Of a DNA stretch of 64,000 nt, positions 53,860-63,716 are shown piece by piece (position 1 is the first letter of the stretch; the number at the start of each line of letters is the position of its first letter). The DNA is taken from contig CM039463.1 of the NCBI GenBank assembly GCA_022414725.1, positions 25,629,205 through 25,693,204 of the forward strand, given 5' to 3'. The stretch is from Microglena sp. YARC (Eukaryota > Chlorophyta > Chlorophyceae > Chlamydomonadales > Chlamydomonadaceae). The translations under genes were made by a program, and so were the position numbers. A model generated the notes under the pieces. That model made no database searches and had not been told where the DNA came from. It saw only the letters and a program-made list of their open reading frames with translations.

Positions 53860-55053
53860 TTGAGAACCCATGGCACTCAGGCTCATCGTCTACAATTTGT
53901 TGCTCCTTGAGGCTACCATGGCGCTTCAGCAGCCAATTCCAGGAGACAGAAGAGCACAGAACACTACTACCCAGCGCGCAAGGCGAGCTCTTCCCAACGA
54001 CGACCTGACGAGCGATGCAAACCAGCGACGACGATTAGATGAAGTTATCATGCCTGAAAATGAGCGCCTGGCCGTTAACATCACCAGGCGCGAGGCCTAT
54101 GCTGAAGCTAATGCTGCCCGGCAAGCCGCGCAGGCAGAAGCTCGAGCTGCTAATGCTGCATTTTGTCATGCTTTTTTTCTCTGCCTCCAGGCGTTGCCAC
54201 CATTCATTCCACGCATGCACACTTTGCAGTGCCATCTTAGCGCATTCGTCGTGGTTGGCAATTGTTGCGATTATTTGACTTTGTTCAGATCGCCATGGCC
54301 ATTCCGCCCCCCTGTACACTCTCGCGCTTGCACCGCTCATCCCATCTTTGCAAGCTCTTTTCGTTGTATCAAATATCGTGAAACACGTTGCAGCGATTTT
54401 TGCTGTTTCGAGTATTAACTGAGTATCGAATGGGGCACTGCACGAGAAGAAGGAGCTACAAGTTTGTAGCTTTGCCTTTGCCGGTCCGGTGTTCTCGGGA
54501 AGAGTGAAATCTGAGCGTTCGCAAGCTGATGGTAGATTCAAAGCACAGCCCGCCCCTCTTTCTGCTCGATTGAATCCCACAGCTGGAGTGAAGGGTATGA
54601 GGTAGGGGGAAGGAGAGGGTGTGTGCGTGTTGGTGGTTAGGGGAAGGGAGGGTTGGGGGGGGGAGGAAGGTGAGAGAAAGAGAGTGTTTGTGGATGGGGT
54701 GGGGTGAGGGGTATAAAGAGGTCAAGGGAAGTAGGGGATAGTGTGGGTCTGGATGGAGGAGGGGGGGGGGGGGGGGGGGGGGGGGGTATGGTGTGTGTAT
54801 GAGAGGGTGGGAGGCCACAGCTGAAGCACAAGAGGAATGGGTGGGGAGAAGAGGTGTGCGCCTGTGGGTGCAGGGGGAGAGGGAGATGGCTGATATCTTG
54901 ACTGTGTGTAAGGGAGAGGGGGGGGGGGGGGGGGGGGGTACCCGTTCTGTAACCCAGACCAGACCAGGACCAGGACCCGGGTGAGGGTGCGGGGGGGGGG
55001 GGGGGGGGGGGGGGGGGGAAGGGTGGCCTCCGGCCACACGGGCAATGTACTAG
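53860..55053 (+). mobile_element. Helitron-like element, copy 2
   Basis: Shares with copy 1 the ORF region, GATCGCCATGGCCATTCCGC, CTCGCGCTTGCACCGCTCAT, CCGTTCTGTAACCCAGACCAG, hairpin GTGGCCTCCGGCCAC, ACGGGCAATGTA and CTAG|T at 55050-55053. The 5' end was not located (53860 is only where similarity is evident). G runs of 26 and 28 occur inside. Confidence 0.65.
53870..54418 (+). CDS. Arg/Ala/Glu-rich repeat protein fragment, homologue of 20045-20542
   Basis: The 182-aa frame holds charged repeats (RRAQNTTTQRARRALPNDD, NITRREAYAEANAARQAAQA), then SPWPFRPPVHSRACTAHPIF shared with copy 1 in another frame. No catalytic motif. Probably the remains of a Helitron-type N-terminal region. Confidence 0.4.
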   Translation: MALRLIVYNLLLLEATMALQQPIPGDRRAQNTTTQRARRALPNDDLTSDANQRRRLDEVIMPENERLAVNITRREAYAEANAARQAAQAEARAANAAFCHAFFLCLQALPPFIPRMHTLQCHLSAFVVVGNCCDYLTLFRSPWPFRPPVHSRACTAHPIFASSFRCIKYRETRCSDFCCFEY

Positions 55054-55113
<60 letters not shown>

Positions 55114-55215
55114 CCATACATACATACATATATATATATACATACATACATACATATATACATACATACATATTTGAACATATATACATACCACGCATGA
55201 ATACATGAATACATA
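55054..55215. repeat. (CATA)n/(TA)n microsatellite
   Basis: Follows the CTAG end of the Helitron-like copy directly. 55216-55430 shows nothing recognisable except a palindrome CCCAAAGGGTGT...ACACCCTTTGGG near 55335-55370. Confidence 0.9.
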
Positions 55216-55434
55216 CCATGCATGCGGATGGCAGTTGATCGATTGCAAAATAATAAGATGAACCTATTATAGATACAAAAGAATAACTAAGACATAAATG
55301 GATCTGAAGGCTGATTTAAGTATGATACATATATACCCAAAGGGTGTCGGTACTACACCCTTTGGGTATAGTTTATAATACTTTGGGTATAGTTTAGACT
55401 ACTTAGAGTTTCTCTTGTCTCTTGCCTCTGGTAT

Positions 55435-55711
55435 AAGATAGTGTCTGTTCTTATAAGATATACATAAGATAGTGTCTCTTCGTATAAGATATACATAAGA
55501 TAGTGTCTATTCTTATAAGATATACATAAGATAGTGTCTATTCTTATAAGATATACATTAGATAGTGTCTCTTCTTATAAGATATACATAACATAGTGTC
55601 TCTTCTTAAAAGATATACATAAAATAGTGTCTCTTCTTATAAGATATACATAAGATAGTGTCTCTTCTTAAAAGATATACATAAGATAGTGTCTCTTCTT
55701 ATAAGATATAC
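55435..55711. repeat. 31-bp ATAGTGTCTCTTCTTATAAG array
   Basis: About nine 31-bp units ending ATATACATAAG, with small variants. Confidence 0.93.
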
Positions 55712-55819
55712 ATGTTTTCGGCATCAGCTCCTCAAAAATCGAAGTAAGTTAGAATGGAACAAATTGAAAACAGCATTTGTTTTGAAAGGGAATCGTGAAC
55801 ATTTACCTCTCCCCTTGTC

Positions 55820-56520
55820 CCCCATAGGGGGTTGTCATCCTCCTCCCATGCTGGCATGGTTGTATCCGCAGCCACGTGCGAATAACGTTGTAGAGTGCCC
55901 CTGAATTGTTTTGTATAGATGTCTCAGTTCATCATTTTCTCTGTTTTGTTTGTATTGTAGGTGGTTGAGATGTTGTTGTCGTTGTTGTTGCTGCTGCTGC
56001 TGCTGTTTTTGTTTTTGTTGTTGTTGTTGTCATCCTCCTCCCATGCTGGCATGGTTGTCTACGCTGCCACGTGCGAATAACGTTGTAGAGTGCCCCTGAA
56101 TTATTTTTTGCAGATGTCTGAGTTCATATTTTTCTTTGTTTTGTTTGAATTGATGGTGGATGAGATGTTGTTGTCGTTGTTGCTGCTGTCGTTGTCGTTG
56201 TTATTATTGTTGTCCTTCTCCTCACATGCTGGCATGGTTGTATCCGCTGCCAAATGAAAATGACGCTGTAGAGTGCCCATGAATAGTTTTTTGCAGATAT
56301 CTCACTTCATGTTTTTCTTTATTTTGTTTGTATTGTTGGTGGTTGAGACGTTGTTGTTGTTGTTGCTGCTGTCGTTGTTGCTGCTGCCGTGTTGTTGTTG
56401 TTACCTTCCCCTTCTCATTACACGCTGGCATGGTTGTATCCGCTGCCACGTGAGAATAAAGCTGTTGAGCGCCCCTGAATATTTTTTGCCATGATCTTTG
56501 TCCATTTTTTCCTTGTTTTT
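55820..56520. repeat. About 185-bp tandem repeat with (GTT)n
   Basis: Four units of CATGCTGGCATGGTTGTATC, CGCTGCCACGTGMGAATAA, AGAGTGCCCCTGAAT and TTTTTGTTTTGTTTG, followed by (GTT/GCT)n. The Gln-rich minus-strand frame of 218 codons arises from the CAA/CAG tracts, and its register is not conserved between units. Confidence 0.85.
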
Positions 56521-56952
56521 GTTGTTGGTGGTGGTGGTTGACATGTAAGTGGTGGAGGTGGTGGTCGTCTGGTCGAATGTTCTTTCTCTTGAAGTTTTTT
56601 TGTTGTTGTTGTTGTTGTCGTTGTTTTGAATATTTTTTCTCTTGTAGTTTTTGCTTTTGTTTTAGTCGCTGTTTTTGTTGTGGTGGTGATGGTGGTGGTT
56701 GATTATAATGGTGTTCTTGGTATTGATTCCTCCCCCCCCCCCCCCCCCCCGCGCCCAGGGGAGCTGCTTCGAAGCTGATACGGACATGTAGCCAGAAATA
56801 TGATCGATAGTAGGGATAATATAGAATGTCATAGATACAAGAGGACACCATAGATACAGGAGGACACCATAGATACAAGAGGACGCCATGCTAACTTGTA
56901 CCTCACGGTTGACTTATGGCACATAGCTTCTGAAACAAAAAAATGGTATCAA

Positions 56953-57178
56953 ATCCTAGGCAGCCTTGCAAGTGACGTGGAAAACTGGCCGAAGGTATTG
57001 GCAACAGAATGACAGGTGGCAACGGAATCGAGTGGACTGAAGCCAGTTAGTTACGAGACAGTTGGCTGATGTGTCAGGCTTTGTGTCAGTCGCACGGTTG
57101 TTGGTCGCACAAACAAACAAACGGACAATGGGGTGACCCTGGGGGCTCAGCCCCCACAGAAGGGGGGGCTCCGCCAAT
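56953..57178 (-). mobile_element. GGCGGAGCCCC dispersed element, reverse
   Basis: AATCCTAGGCAGCCTTGCAAG, CGAGACAGTTGGCTGATGTG and AAGGGGGGGCTCCGCCAA. Confidence 0.75.
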
Positions 57179-57299
57179 AACACTGACCTGCTGCTGTCAT
57201 GGATTCTGCGCTGGATCCCAAATGGTCCCAGGCACATGGCGCTGGGATGGAATGGTCCGGGAGGGTGCAGGCTTGTCACTTGTTTCCTTTCAAGTATTT

Positions 57300-57700
57300 T
57301 AATAGCCTGAAAGGGCAAGACAATTGTTGGAAATATGCATGCATCAAATTGTAAGGGTTGATAAATAACGAGACGAACATTTTTGAAGTACAAATATAAT
57401 GACCAAATCAAATTGTAGGGGTTGATAAATAACGAGATGAACCTTTTTTAACTAAAAATATAATTACCAACACATAAATGGGCAAAACATCCATAAGAGC
57501 CAATTGTTAAAAATATGCATGCATCAAATTGTAGGGGTTGATAACTAACAAGATGAACATTTTTACAAATATAAGTACAAATAGAATGACCAACACATAC
57601 ATGGGCAAAAAGTCTGTAAGGGCCGATTGTTGAAAATAGTCATGCACTTATCAAGACAGGAAAAATGCATAAAGGAGGGTACATATAGCAAGCAAAGATG
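57300..57700. repeat. About 117-bp AT-rich tandem repeat
   Basis: Three to four units of AATATGCATGCATCAAATTG, TAGGGGTTGATAAATAACGA and GATGAACATTTTT. No coding potential. 57700-58210 is unique AT-rich sequence without a recognisable feature. Confidence 0.85.
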
Positions 57701-58214
57701 TTGACAAGGCATTTGAGCAGTTATTGAACCTTGCCAGAAATAACAAGACGATAGAATAAGTGAGTGATAGCCCATATATATTATTTTTACAAGGGGGGAA
57801 CCAGGAAAGGGAACATCTGATAAAACCTAGCCTTACGTGACCAAGGAAGAAAAAACAAAGAAGCAGACAAAAGGACTGGGAGAAGGGCAAGGCATCCCGA
57901 TTATTATTATGCCCTGCTCATATCCTCATGTCACATGATGAGATGAGTAGGGCATAATAAAGATACTAACTGTATTTTTTGAAGTACAACTCATACGTTT
58001 CTATACGACGTATACTCATACGTTCCGAGAAGAAAAAAACCGGCATTTGTATACATATGAGCTTGTACTCGTATGAGTATGCGTTCATGTGTTGGCCCAA
58101 CCCATGGCATGTGGGATGAGATCCTTGAGATCTTTCCTGATCACAATATGAACGTGACAAAACAACAGGAACTTGTGTACAAAGCAATGTAAACTATCCT
58201 TCCAAGCACTGATA

Positions 58215-58446
58215 CAGGGATATTGTTTTATAAAAAAGAGGAAATCTTATTCCTTTTTATTTTATGCCTCCCTATTTTCCTCCCAAAACAGGATCCTTAT
58301 TCCGATTTGGGTCGATTTGGGTCATTTTTAGTCAATTTCAGTAAAAAAAAAAAAAACTTGTTTTATTTGTAGGTTTCATATTCCGGCAATTTTGGCCAAA
58401 ACGGGGTCTCGTATTCCGATCGGAATGTGTCCCGGAAAACTATCCT
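58215..58446. mobile_element. MITE (TTCCGATCGGAATACGAGACC family), copy 2, inverted
   Basis: ACAGGGATATTGTTTTATA...GGTCTCGTATTCCGATCGGA...CCCGGAAAACTATCC. Both flanks carry AACTATCCTTCYAASCACTG, a duplication longer than a normal TSD. Confidence 0.75.
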
Positions 58447-58556
58447 TCTAACCACTGGTACACACAATTAATCTTTATATGTAGGCAAGCTCAGAGGCAG
58501 TCCAAATAAATAAATACATGCACCAATCACAACTATTACCAATCTCTCCACCTTAG

Positions 58557-58675
58557 GGATCAGTCGCGATCACGTAGACAAACTCATCTCTAAGCTACAC
58601 AGAGAATCTATCGCCTCCTGTACCAGCATTCTTGCCACACGTCGCATGAAGGAGTCCCTCCCGCGCGGAGGGTGA
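58557..58675 (+). CDS. Candidate terminal exon, unidentified protein
   Basis: After acceptor TCTCCACCTTAG: GISRDHVDKLISKLHRESIA, then SCTSILATRRMKESLPRGG and TGA. The amphipathic helix composition looks coded. It could be the last exon of a + strand gene or the C-terminus of a LINE ORF. No supporting neighbour exon was found. Confidence 0.3.
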
Positions 58676-58679
58676 CACT

Positions 58680-58760
58680 TACCATGGTGACTTTCCCCAG
58701 CAGCGGCGTACGGGAGGGTCCCCTTAACACCACGCCCCTCCAGGCGTTATCTTTTTTTTT
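58680..58760 (+). repeat. SINE tail-like repeat
   Basis: CAGCGGCGTACGGGAGGGTC, CCCTTAACACCACGCCCCTC and CAGGCGTTATC followed by T10. Same tail as 25660-25745. Confidence 0.6.
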
Positions 58761-59014
58761 TAAATACATGCGACAAGCGTGAAATCAGGGGTTGGTAATC
58801 GAATTAACGATGCAAGCCGCGATAGGGTTACCAGAATCGGGAAGTTTCGTTCAAGAAATTGATCAGTGGGTTGCTGAATGGTCAGGGCGGGGAGACGGAA
58901 CATAACTCGTAAGGAAGGTTTGGACGGCTTTTGTTGGGTGGCGCCTCCCTCCGGTCAGGTGTGGGGGTCGTAGGCAATCCTCTGTGCAAGCTCAGAGCCA
59001 GTCTAAATAAATAC

Positions 59015-59105
59015 ATACATACATAGTACGCCTTTTTACGAGGCGCAAGGTTGTGGGGACCAGCCTGTTTGCTTTCACTGGGGCGAAGCACCAATAAAGG
59101 CAGTC
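59015..59105 (-). repeat. GTACGCC dispersed repeat with (AAAT/ACAT)n
   Basis: AATAAATACATACATACATAGTACGCC, GAGGCGCAAGGTTGTGGGG and GTTTGCTTTCACTGGGGC. Further copies lie at 59240-59320 (+) and 59385-59460 (-). Confidence 0.75.
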
Positions 59106-59760
59106 TAACATGCTGGACAATAAAGGTTGGCTCCAGTGCAATCAGATCCACGCCCTAGTCCTGCGAGATCAGCAGCATCGACAGGGGAGCTCAAGGGCAA
59201 AGAATGAAAACCAGGCTTGTCAGGTAGGTTAGACTGGCTGTATTGGTGGTCGGCCCCAGAGAAAGCAAACGGGCTGGCCCCCTCAACCTCACACCTTGCT
59301 AAGGCGTACTATTTATTTAGTCATTCATACCTGACATGCCTGGTTTTCGTTCTTTAACATTGAGTTTAAATGAATAAAAAAACCGTAAATAAGTAGTACG
59401 CCTTAGCAAGGTGTTAGGTTGAGGGGGCCAGCCCGTTTGCTTTCTCTGGGGCCGACCACCAATACAGCCAGTCTAACCTACCTGACAAGCCTGGTTTTCA
59501 TTCTTTGCCCTTGAGCTCCCCTGTCGATGCTGCTGATCTCGCAGGACTAGGGCGTGGATCTGAACCTTGCCAAACGCTCGTTTACACAATTAGTCCATAT
59601 ATGTAGCCAGTCTAACCTACCTAACAAGCCTGGTTTTCATTCTTTACCCTTGAGCTTCCCTGTCGATACTGCTTGTCTGGCAGGACTAGGGCATGGATCT
59701 GAACCTTGCCAAATGCGCGTTTACACAATTAGTCCATATATGTAGCCAGTCTAACTTACC
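59105..59760. repeat. Copies of a minus-strand exon's donor edge, one inverted
   Basis: Two minus-strand copies (about 59475-59560 and 59605-59700) and one plus-strand copy (59140-59225) contain CCTAGTCCTGCGAGATCAGCAG, AGCTCAAGGGYAAAGAATGA and AAACCAGGCTTGTCAGGTAGGT. This is the end and donor of the exon at 59760-59943. Confidence 0.85.
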
Positions 59761-59943
59761 TGATGAGCCTGGTTTTCATTCTTTACCCTTGAGCTTGCCT
59801 TCCGATGCTGCTGATCTTTCAGGACTAGGGCCTGGATTTTATCCTTGTCGATGGTGCCGAATAATCTCATCAACAACTTGTCATCAATTAGGGACTCGGA
59901 TTCAGCCTTTCTGTCTGGAAAGTTGAGCTCCTCATCTGCCCTC
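59760..59943 (-). CDS. Candidate exon of an unidentified minus-strand gene
   Basis: Encodes RADEELNFPDRKAESESLID, DKLLMRLFGTIDKDKIQALV, then LKDQQHRKASSRVKNENQAH and Q. Acceptor TTCTGGCAACAG, donor CATCAG|GTAAGT (consensus). The 61 codons are non-repetitive with no stop, and the donor edge is tandemly copied downstream, as in the GH31 gene. Charged and helical; family not recognised. Confidence 0.5.
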
Positions 59944-59999
59944 CTGTTGCCAGAATCGGATGTGGAGATGTATAAAATAACAACAGTATGCTTGGAGGT

Positions 60000-60170
60000 C
60001 ACATCAATTTTGGTTAATATTTAATCCAATTCGGTTTAATGTTGAATCAAATTCGGGTTAATGTTGGATCTAATTCGGATTAATATTGAATCAAATTCGG
60101 GTTAATAATTAAACACATTCGGGTTAATCACGAATCAAATTCGGGTTGGGAGACCGTAGCATTTATTCAC
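60000..60170. repeat. AATTCGGGTTAATGTTGAATC tandem repeat
   Basis: Five degenerate 30-bp units (60005-60145). 60170-60330 shows C-rich and unique sequence without a feature. Confidence 0.85.
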
Positions 60171-60329
60171 TTTTGTACAATTACCCCCACCCCCACCCAC
60201 CTCATACCCCACCCACAGCCACACACCCTCCTCCCAATAATGTATTCACTTTTCTACAATGAATGGTATGCATACAGCACGTGTTCTATTACACGTTCTC
60301 AATTGTTTGAGGTCGGTTGGATAAGTCCC

Positions 60330-60385
60330 TTTAGCCCAGTATAATAATCTATGACATCGGGACCCCCCTGGACTGTGGCATACAT
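60330..60385. repeat. CAAGTCCCTTTAGCC dispersed terminus
   Basis: AAGTCCCTTTAGCCCAGTAT...CCCCCCTGGACTGTGGCATACAT. A further copy in reverse form is at 60985-61025. Confidence 0.5.
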
Positions 60386-60446
60386 GCATTATATGTGGAT
60401 ATGTGCCGTTACATATAATTGCATGCAGTATATGTGTGGAACGGCA

Positions 60447-60562
60447 ACATGATATCATATGATATCATATGACGCCGGCAGTCTGATTAGGCCAGAGTTA
60501 CCATTTGAGTACAATATCATATGATGCAATTTGTATGATATCATATGATACGCCGATCCCTA
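60447..60562. repeat. CATATGATATC dispersed element, copy 2
   Basis: ATGATATCATATGATATCAT, ACGCCGGCAGTCTGATTAGG, AGAGTTACCATTTGAGTACA and ATACGCCGATCCCTAATTA, matching 49815-49985. Confidence 0.65.
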
Positions 60563-61074
60563 ATTATATGGCACTGATCACAATGGCAAAAAATCGCAAT
60601 TTCATAATTAATTTCAGTCGGGACGCGCCTCCAGGCACCCTTAATTATAAGGCACTCATGCAGATAATTAACTAGGGCATCATAGGTTTGCCGGTTTTGA
60701 AAGGACAACAATGCATATGATATGCCGGCGGTTTTTTTGTATGTGCGACCCGTCGCCAAATCGGCGACCCAGGTGCGACCACCGTGCGACCCTCAGGTGT
60801 GCGAGTTTAGGGCAAAATCGGCCCTTTGTCGCCACAAATTATGGCTACCAAAATGACCTCCAGATTTCTGAAAAAAAAGACACTGTATGCCGCCCCCTCA
60901 TTATATGGCACTGATGCTGATAATAAACTGGGGCATCATGGTTTGTCGGTATTGCAAGGACAACAAGGCATGTATACATGGGTGTCACAGTCCAGGGGAA
61001 TCCAGATAGGCTGCATGGACTTGCCCACTTTCTGATATGCATATTAATCATTAATGCATGTCCAGATTGCTTCC

Positions 61075-61560
61075 ACCCAGGGAGAGTTTGGCATTACCTG
61101 CAGCGTCTATCATCATCGCCTAGAGGGGGGAAGGTGTGTGTGTGGTGTGTGTGTGTGGTGGTGGGTGGGTGTTGGGTGGGTGTTTGGGTGGGTGGGTGGG
61201 TGGGTGGGGGTCTTTAATTTGATGTTTAGTGGCGTTGAGAGCGGACCAGGCCATCCAGGGAGAGTTCTTGGGAAGGTGAAGCCAACCTAGTCCCAAGTGG
61301 TGGTGTGTGTGTGGGTGGCCGGGGTGGGGGTAAATATGTTTCCCCCCCCCCACCCACACACACACACACACCCTAGAAGCTCACCTGGTACGCAGCCCCA
61401 TCGTGCAACAGTTATCGTGCCATGGCGGTATGGGTGGAGGTGGTAGTGGTGGGGTGGTGGGGGTGAGGGTGGGGGGGATGAATATATTTGGCCAGCCCCC
61501 CCCCCCCCCCCCTGGTGAAATGAATCCAACTTTGTTCCAAGTCCCCCTTGACTCTGTCAA
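61075..61560. repeat. GGTGG/GTGTG-rich tract with short unique islands
   Basis: (GTGGGTGG)n at 61135-61215 and 61300-61345. CCAGGGAGAGTT occurs at 61077 and 61254 and may mark a duplicated splice edge. C run at 61497-61512. No gene called. Confidence 0.6.
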
Positions 61561-61663
61561 GCCGCGGGTACATCAGGAGTCCAGTAGGGCTCCAAGAAAA
61601 AATGTGATCATCATGCATCATCATCATCACATCGTTATCATCAAATGTATCATAATTTATCAG

Positions 61664-61836
61664 TTGTCGGCAGAGCCCCCCCCCCTTTGGAATCGAGCGG
61701 GAGCCCCCCGGGTCACCCCGCTATCCGGCCGACCAACCACATGAAGCCTGACATGTGAGCCAACTGCCTCGTAACTAACTGGTTTCGGTCTGCTCGATTT
61801 TGTTGCTACCTGTTGCTTTAATAACACTCTCTAAAA
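61664..61836 (+). mobile_element. GGCGGAGCCCC dispersed element (left of a head-to-head pair)
   Basis: TCGGCAGAGCCCCCCCCC, GAAGCCTGACATGTGAGCC, CCTCGTAACTAACTGGTTTC and ACACTCTCTAAAAAATGG. Confidence 0.7.
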
Positions 61837-62033
61837 AATGGCGGAGAGTGATTGATAGGGAGCGACAGGGGGCAACGGAAGCGAGTTAGTTACGAGGCCC
61901 GTTGGCTGACGTGTCCGGGCTTCATCACGGCCAGATGGATGGACTGGATGGATGGACGGACAAATGGGTAAACACTGGGGCTCCCACCCCCAGAAGGGGG
62001 GGGCTCCGCCAGGCGACGCCGCCAAGGACTTGT
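61837..62033 (-). mobile_element. GGCGGAGCCCC dispersed element (right of a head-to-head pair)
   Basis: AAATGGCGGAGAGTGATTGA, GAGGCCCGTTGGCTGACGTG, GGGGGGGCTCCGCC and ACGCCGCCAAGGACTTGTTT. With 61664-61836 it forms a large inverted repeat. Confidence 0.78.
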
Positions 62034-62039
62034 TTATTT

Positions 62040-62370
62040 GATCAATGGCACCACCGCCCATCCGTATCCGAAAATTTGCTCAATGGGCACACCGCCCCGC
62101 ACCGCCCCCACCACCGCACCACCGCACATCCGTATCCAGAAAATTTGCTCAATGGCCACCACCGCCGCATCCACGTATCAGAAAAAATGTAATCATCATC
62201 ACCCTCATTAATTGTATCAGAATATAACAGTTTGGTATTAATTAAATGGCACTCCCGTCCATCCACGTATCCAGAAAAATGTTATCATCATCATCATCAC
62301 CATCATCAAATGCATCAGAATATATCAGTTTTTGTATTACTTAAATGGCACCACCGTCCATCCACGTGCC
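62040..62370. repeat. ATGGCACCACCGYCCATCCACGTATC tandem repeat
   Basis: Four to five units of 60-110 bp (AATGGCACCACC, CATCCACGTATCCAGAAAA, TTATCATCATCATC). A CT microsatellite follows at 62456-62510. Confidence 0.75.
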
Positions 62371-62473
62371 TGAATATAGGCTTCTAGTCAATTTATAAAT
62401 GGTTCCAAAACTTGGTGAAAGTCAGATCCCTTCATCCATGAAGCCACAATATTCCCCCCCCCCCTCTCTCTCT

Positions 62474-62513
<40 letters not shown>

Positions 62514-62709
62514 ATTGGGTCAATAGTACACAATATACAGTTAGGGTGCACCTCAATTTGGCTCTTGTGATTGTTTAAGCCACACCCTAGGCTTTGGCAT
62601 CCAGACCGGACATGCACAAGCATACATTGAGGTTTCTAGAATTCTGCATCAATAAATCAGGTTTTATTGGCCAGGATCAGCCCCAGGGGATCAGCCTGGA
62701 TGCAGCATT

Positions 62710-62832
62710 TTCGGCGGAGCCTCCCCTTCTGGGGGTCGGGAGCCAAGGCGGGAGCCCCAGTGTTACCCATTTGCCCATTCGTTCCATCCATCCTTCTGAC
62801 CGCGATGAAAGCCCGACACGTCAAGCAACCTA
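62710..62832 (+). mobile_element. GGCGGAGCCCC dispersed element, truncated
   Basis: TTTTCGGCGGAGCCTCCCC, GGGGGTCGGGAGCC, CCATCCATCC and AGCCCGACACGTCAAGCAACC, where it breaks off. Confidence 0.72.
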
Positions 62833-62854
62833 TCCACAGGCAAATGACGCGCTT

Positions 62855-63318
62855 CTGGCCAATTGACAACACAGCCTCCATTTCTTCTGTTAAATATGAA
62901 AGGGATACTTGCAGAACTGAACCCCAACCTACCCACAAGCGATGGCCGCTCTGTCAAATGACAACGTAGCCTCCATTTCTTCTGTTAAATATGAAAGGGC
63001 TGCACGCAGAACTGAACCCTGACCTACCCACAAGCGATGGCCGCTCTGTCCAATGACAACGCAGCCTCCATTTCTTCTGTTAAATATGAAAGGGCTGCAC
63101 GCAGAACTGAACCCTGACCTACCCACAAGCGATGGCCGCTCTGTCCAATGACAACGCAGCCTCCCTTTCTTCTGTTAAATATGAAAGGGCTGCACGCAGA
63201 ACTGACCCCTGACCTACCCACAAGCGATGGCCGCTCTGTCCAATGACAACGCAGCCTTCATTTCTTCTGTTAAATATGAAAGGGCTGCACGCAGAACTGA
63301 ACCCCGACCTACCCACAG
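62855..63318 (+). repeat. 95-bp tandem repeat with acceptor-like edge
   Basis: Five units of CTACCCACAAG|CGATGGCCGCTCTGTCMAATGA, CAACGCAGCCTCCATTTCTTC and TGTTAAATATGAAAGGGC. They lead into the candidate exon at 63319 (CTACCCACAG|GCGATGACTGCTC). Confidence 0.9.
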
Positions 63319-63461
63319 GCGATGACTGCTCTGTCAAATGACAACGCAGCCTCGATTTCATCGGTGCAATACGGCAGGGGTACATTAGCATGCACCAGCT
63401 TAAGCCTTGCCAGCCACTTGTTCACGCCTTTTTGGAATGAAACTCCCCTGCAAGCATTGTT
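63319..63461 (+). CDS. Candidate exon of an unidentified + strand gene
   Basis: Encodes AMTALSNDNAASISSVQYGR, GTLACTSLSLASHLFTPFWN and ETPLQALL, then GTGTGG. The acceptor edge is repeated upstream (95-bp units) and the end of the exon (GGGTACATTAGCATGCACCAG to TTTTTGGAATGAAA) is repeated twice downstream (63722-63810, 63937-64000). This is the pattern of GH31 exons. Family not recognised. Confidence 0.4.
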
Positions 63462-63566
63462 GTGTGGTGTGGGTGTGCTGTGTGTAGTTTGTGTGATGTG
63501 TGTGTATGTGTGTGTGTGTGGTGTGTGTGGTGTGTGTGTGTGTGGTGTGTGTGTGTGTGTGTGTGC

Positions 63567-63616
<50 letters not shown>

Positions 63617-63659
63617 GTGTGTGTGTGTGTGTGGTGTGTGTGTGTGTGTGCGGTGTGTG

Positions 63660-63716
<57 letters not shown>

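Noticed and set aside
56222..56878. 218-codon Gln-rich minus-strand frame
   Set aside because: Derived from (GTT)n tracts in a 185-bp tandem repeat whose reading register changes between units. No splice support.
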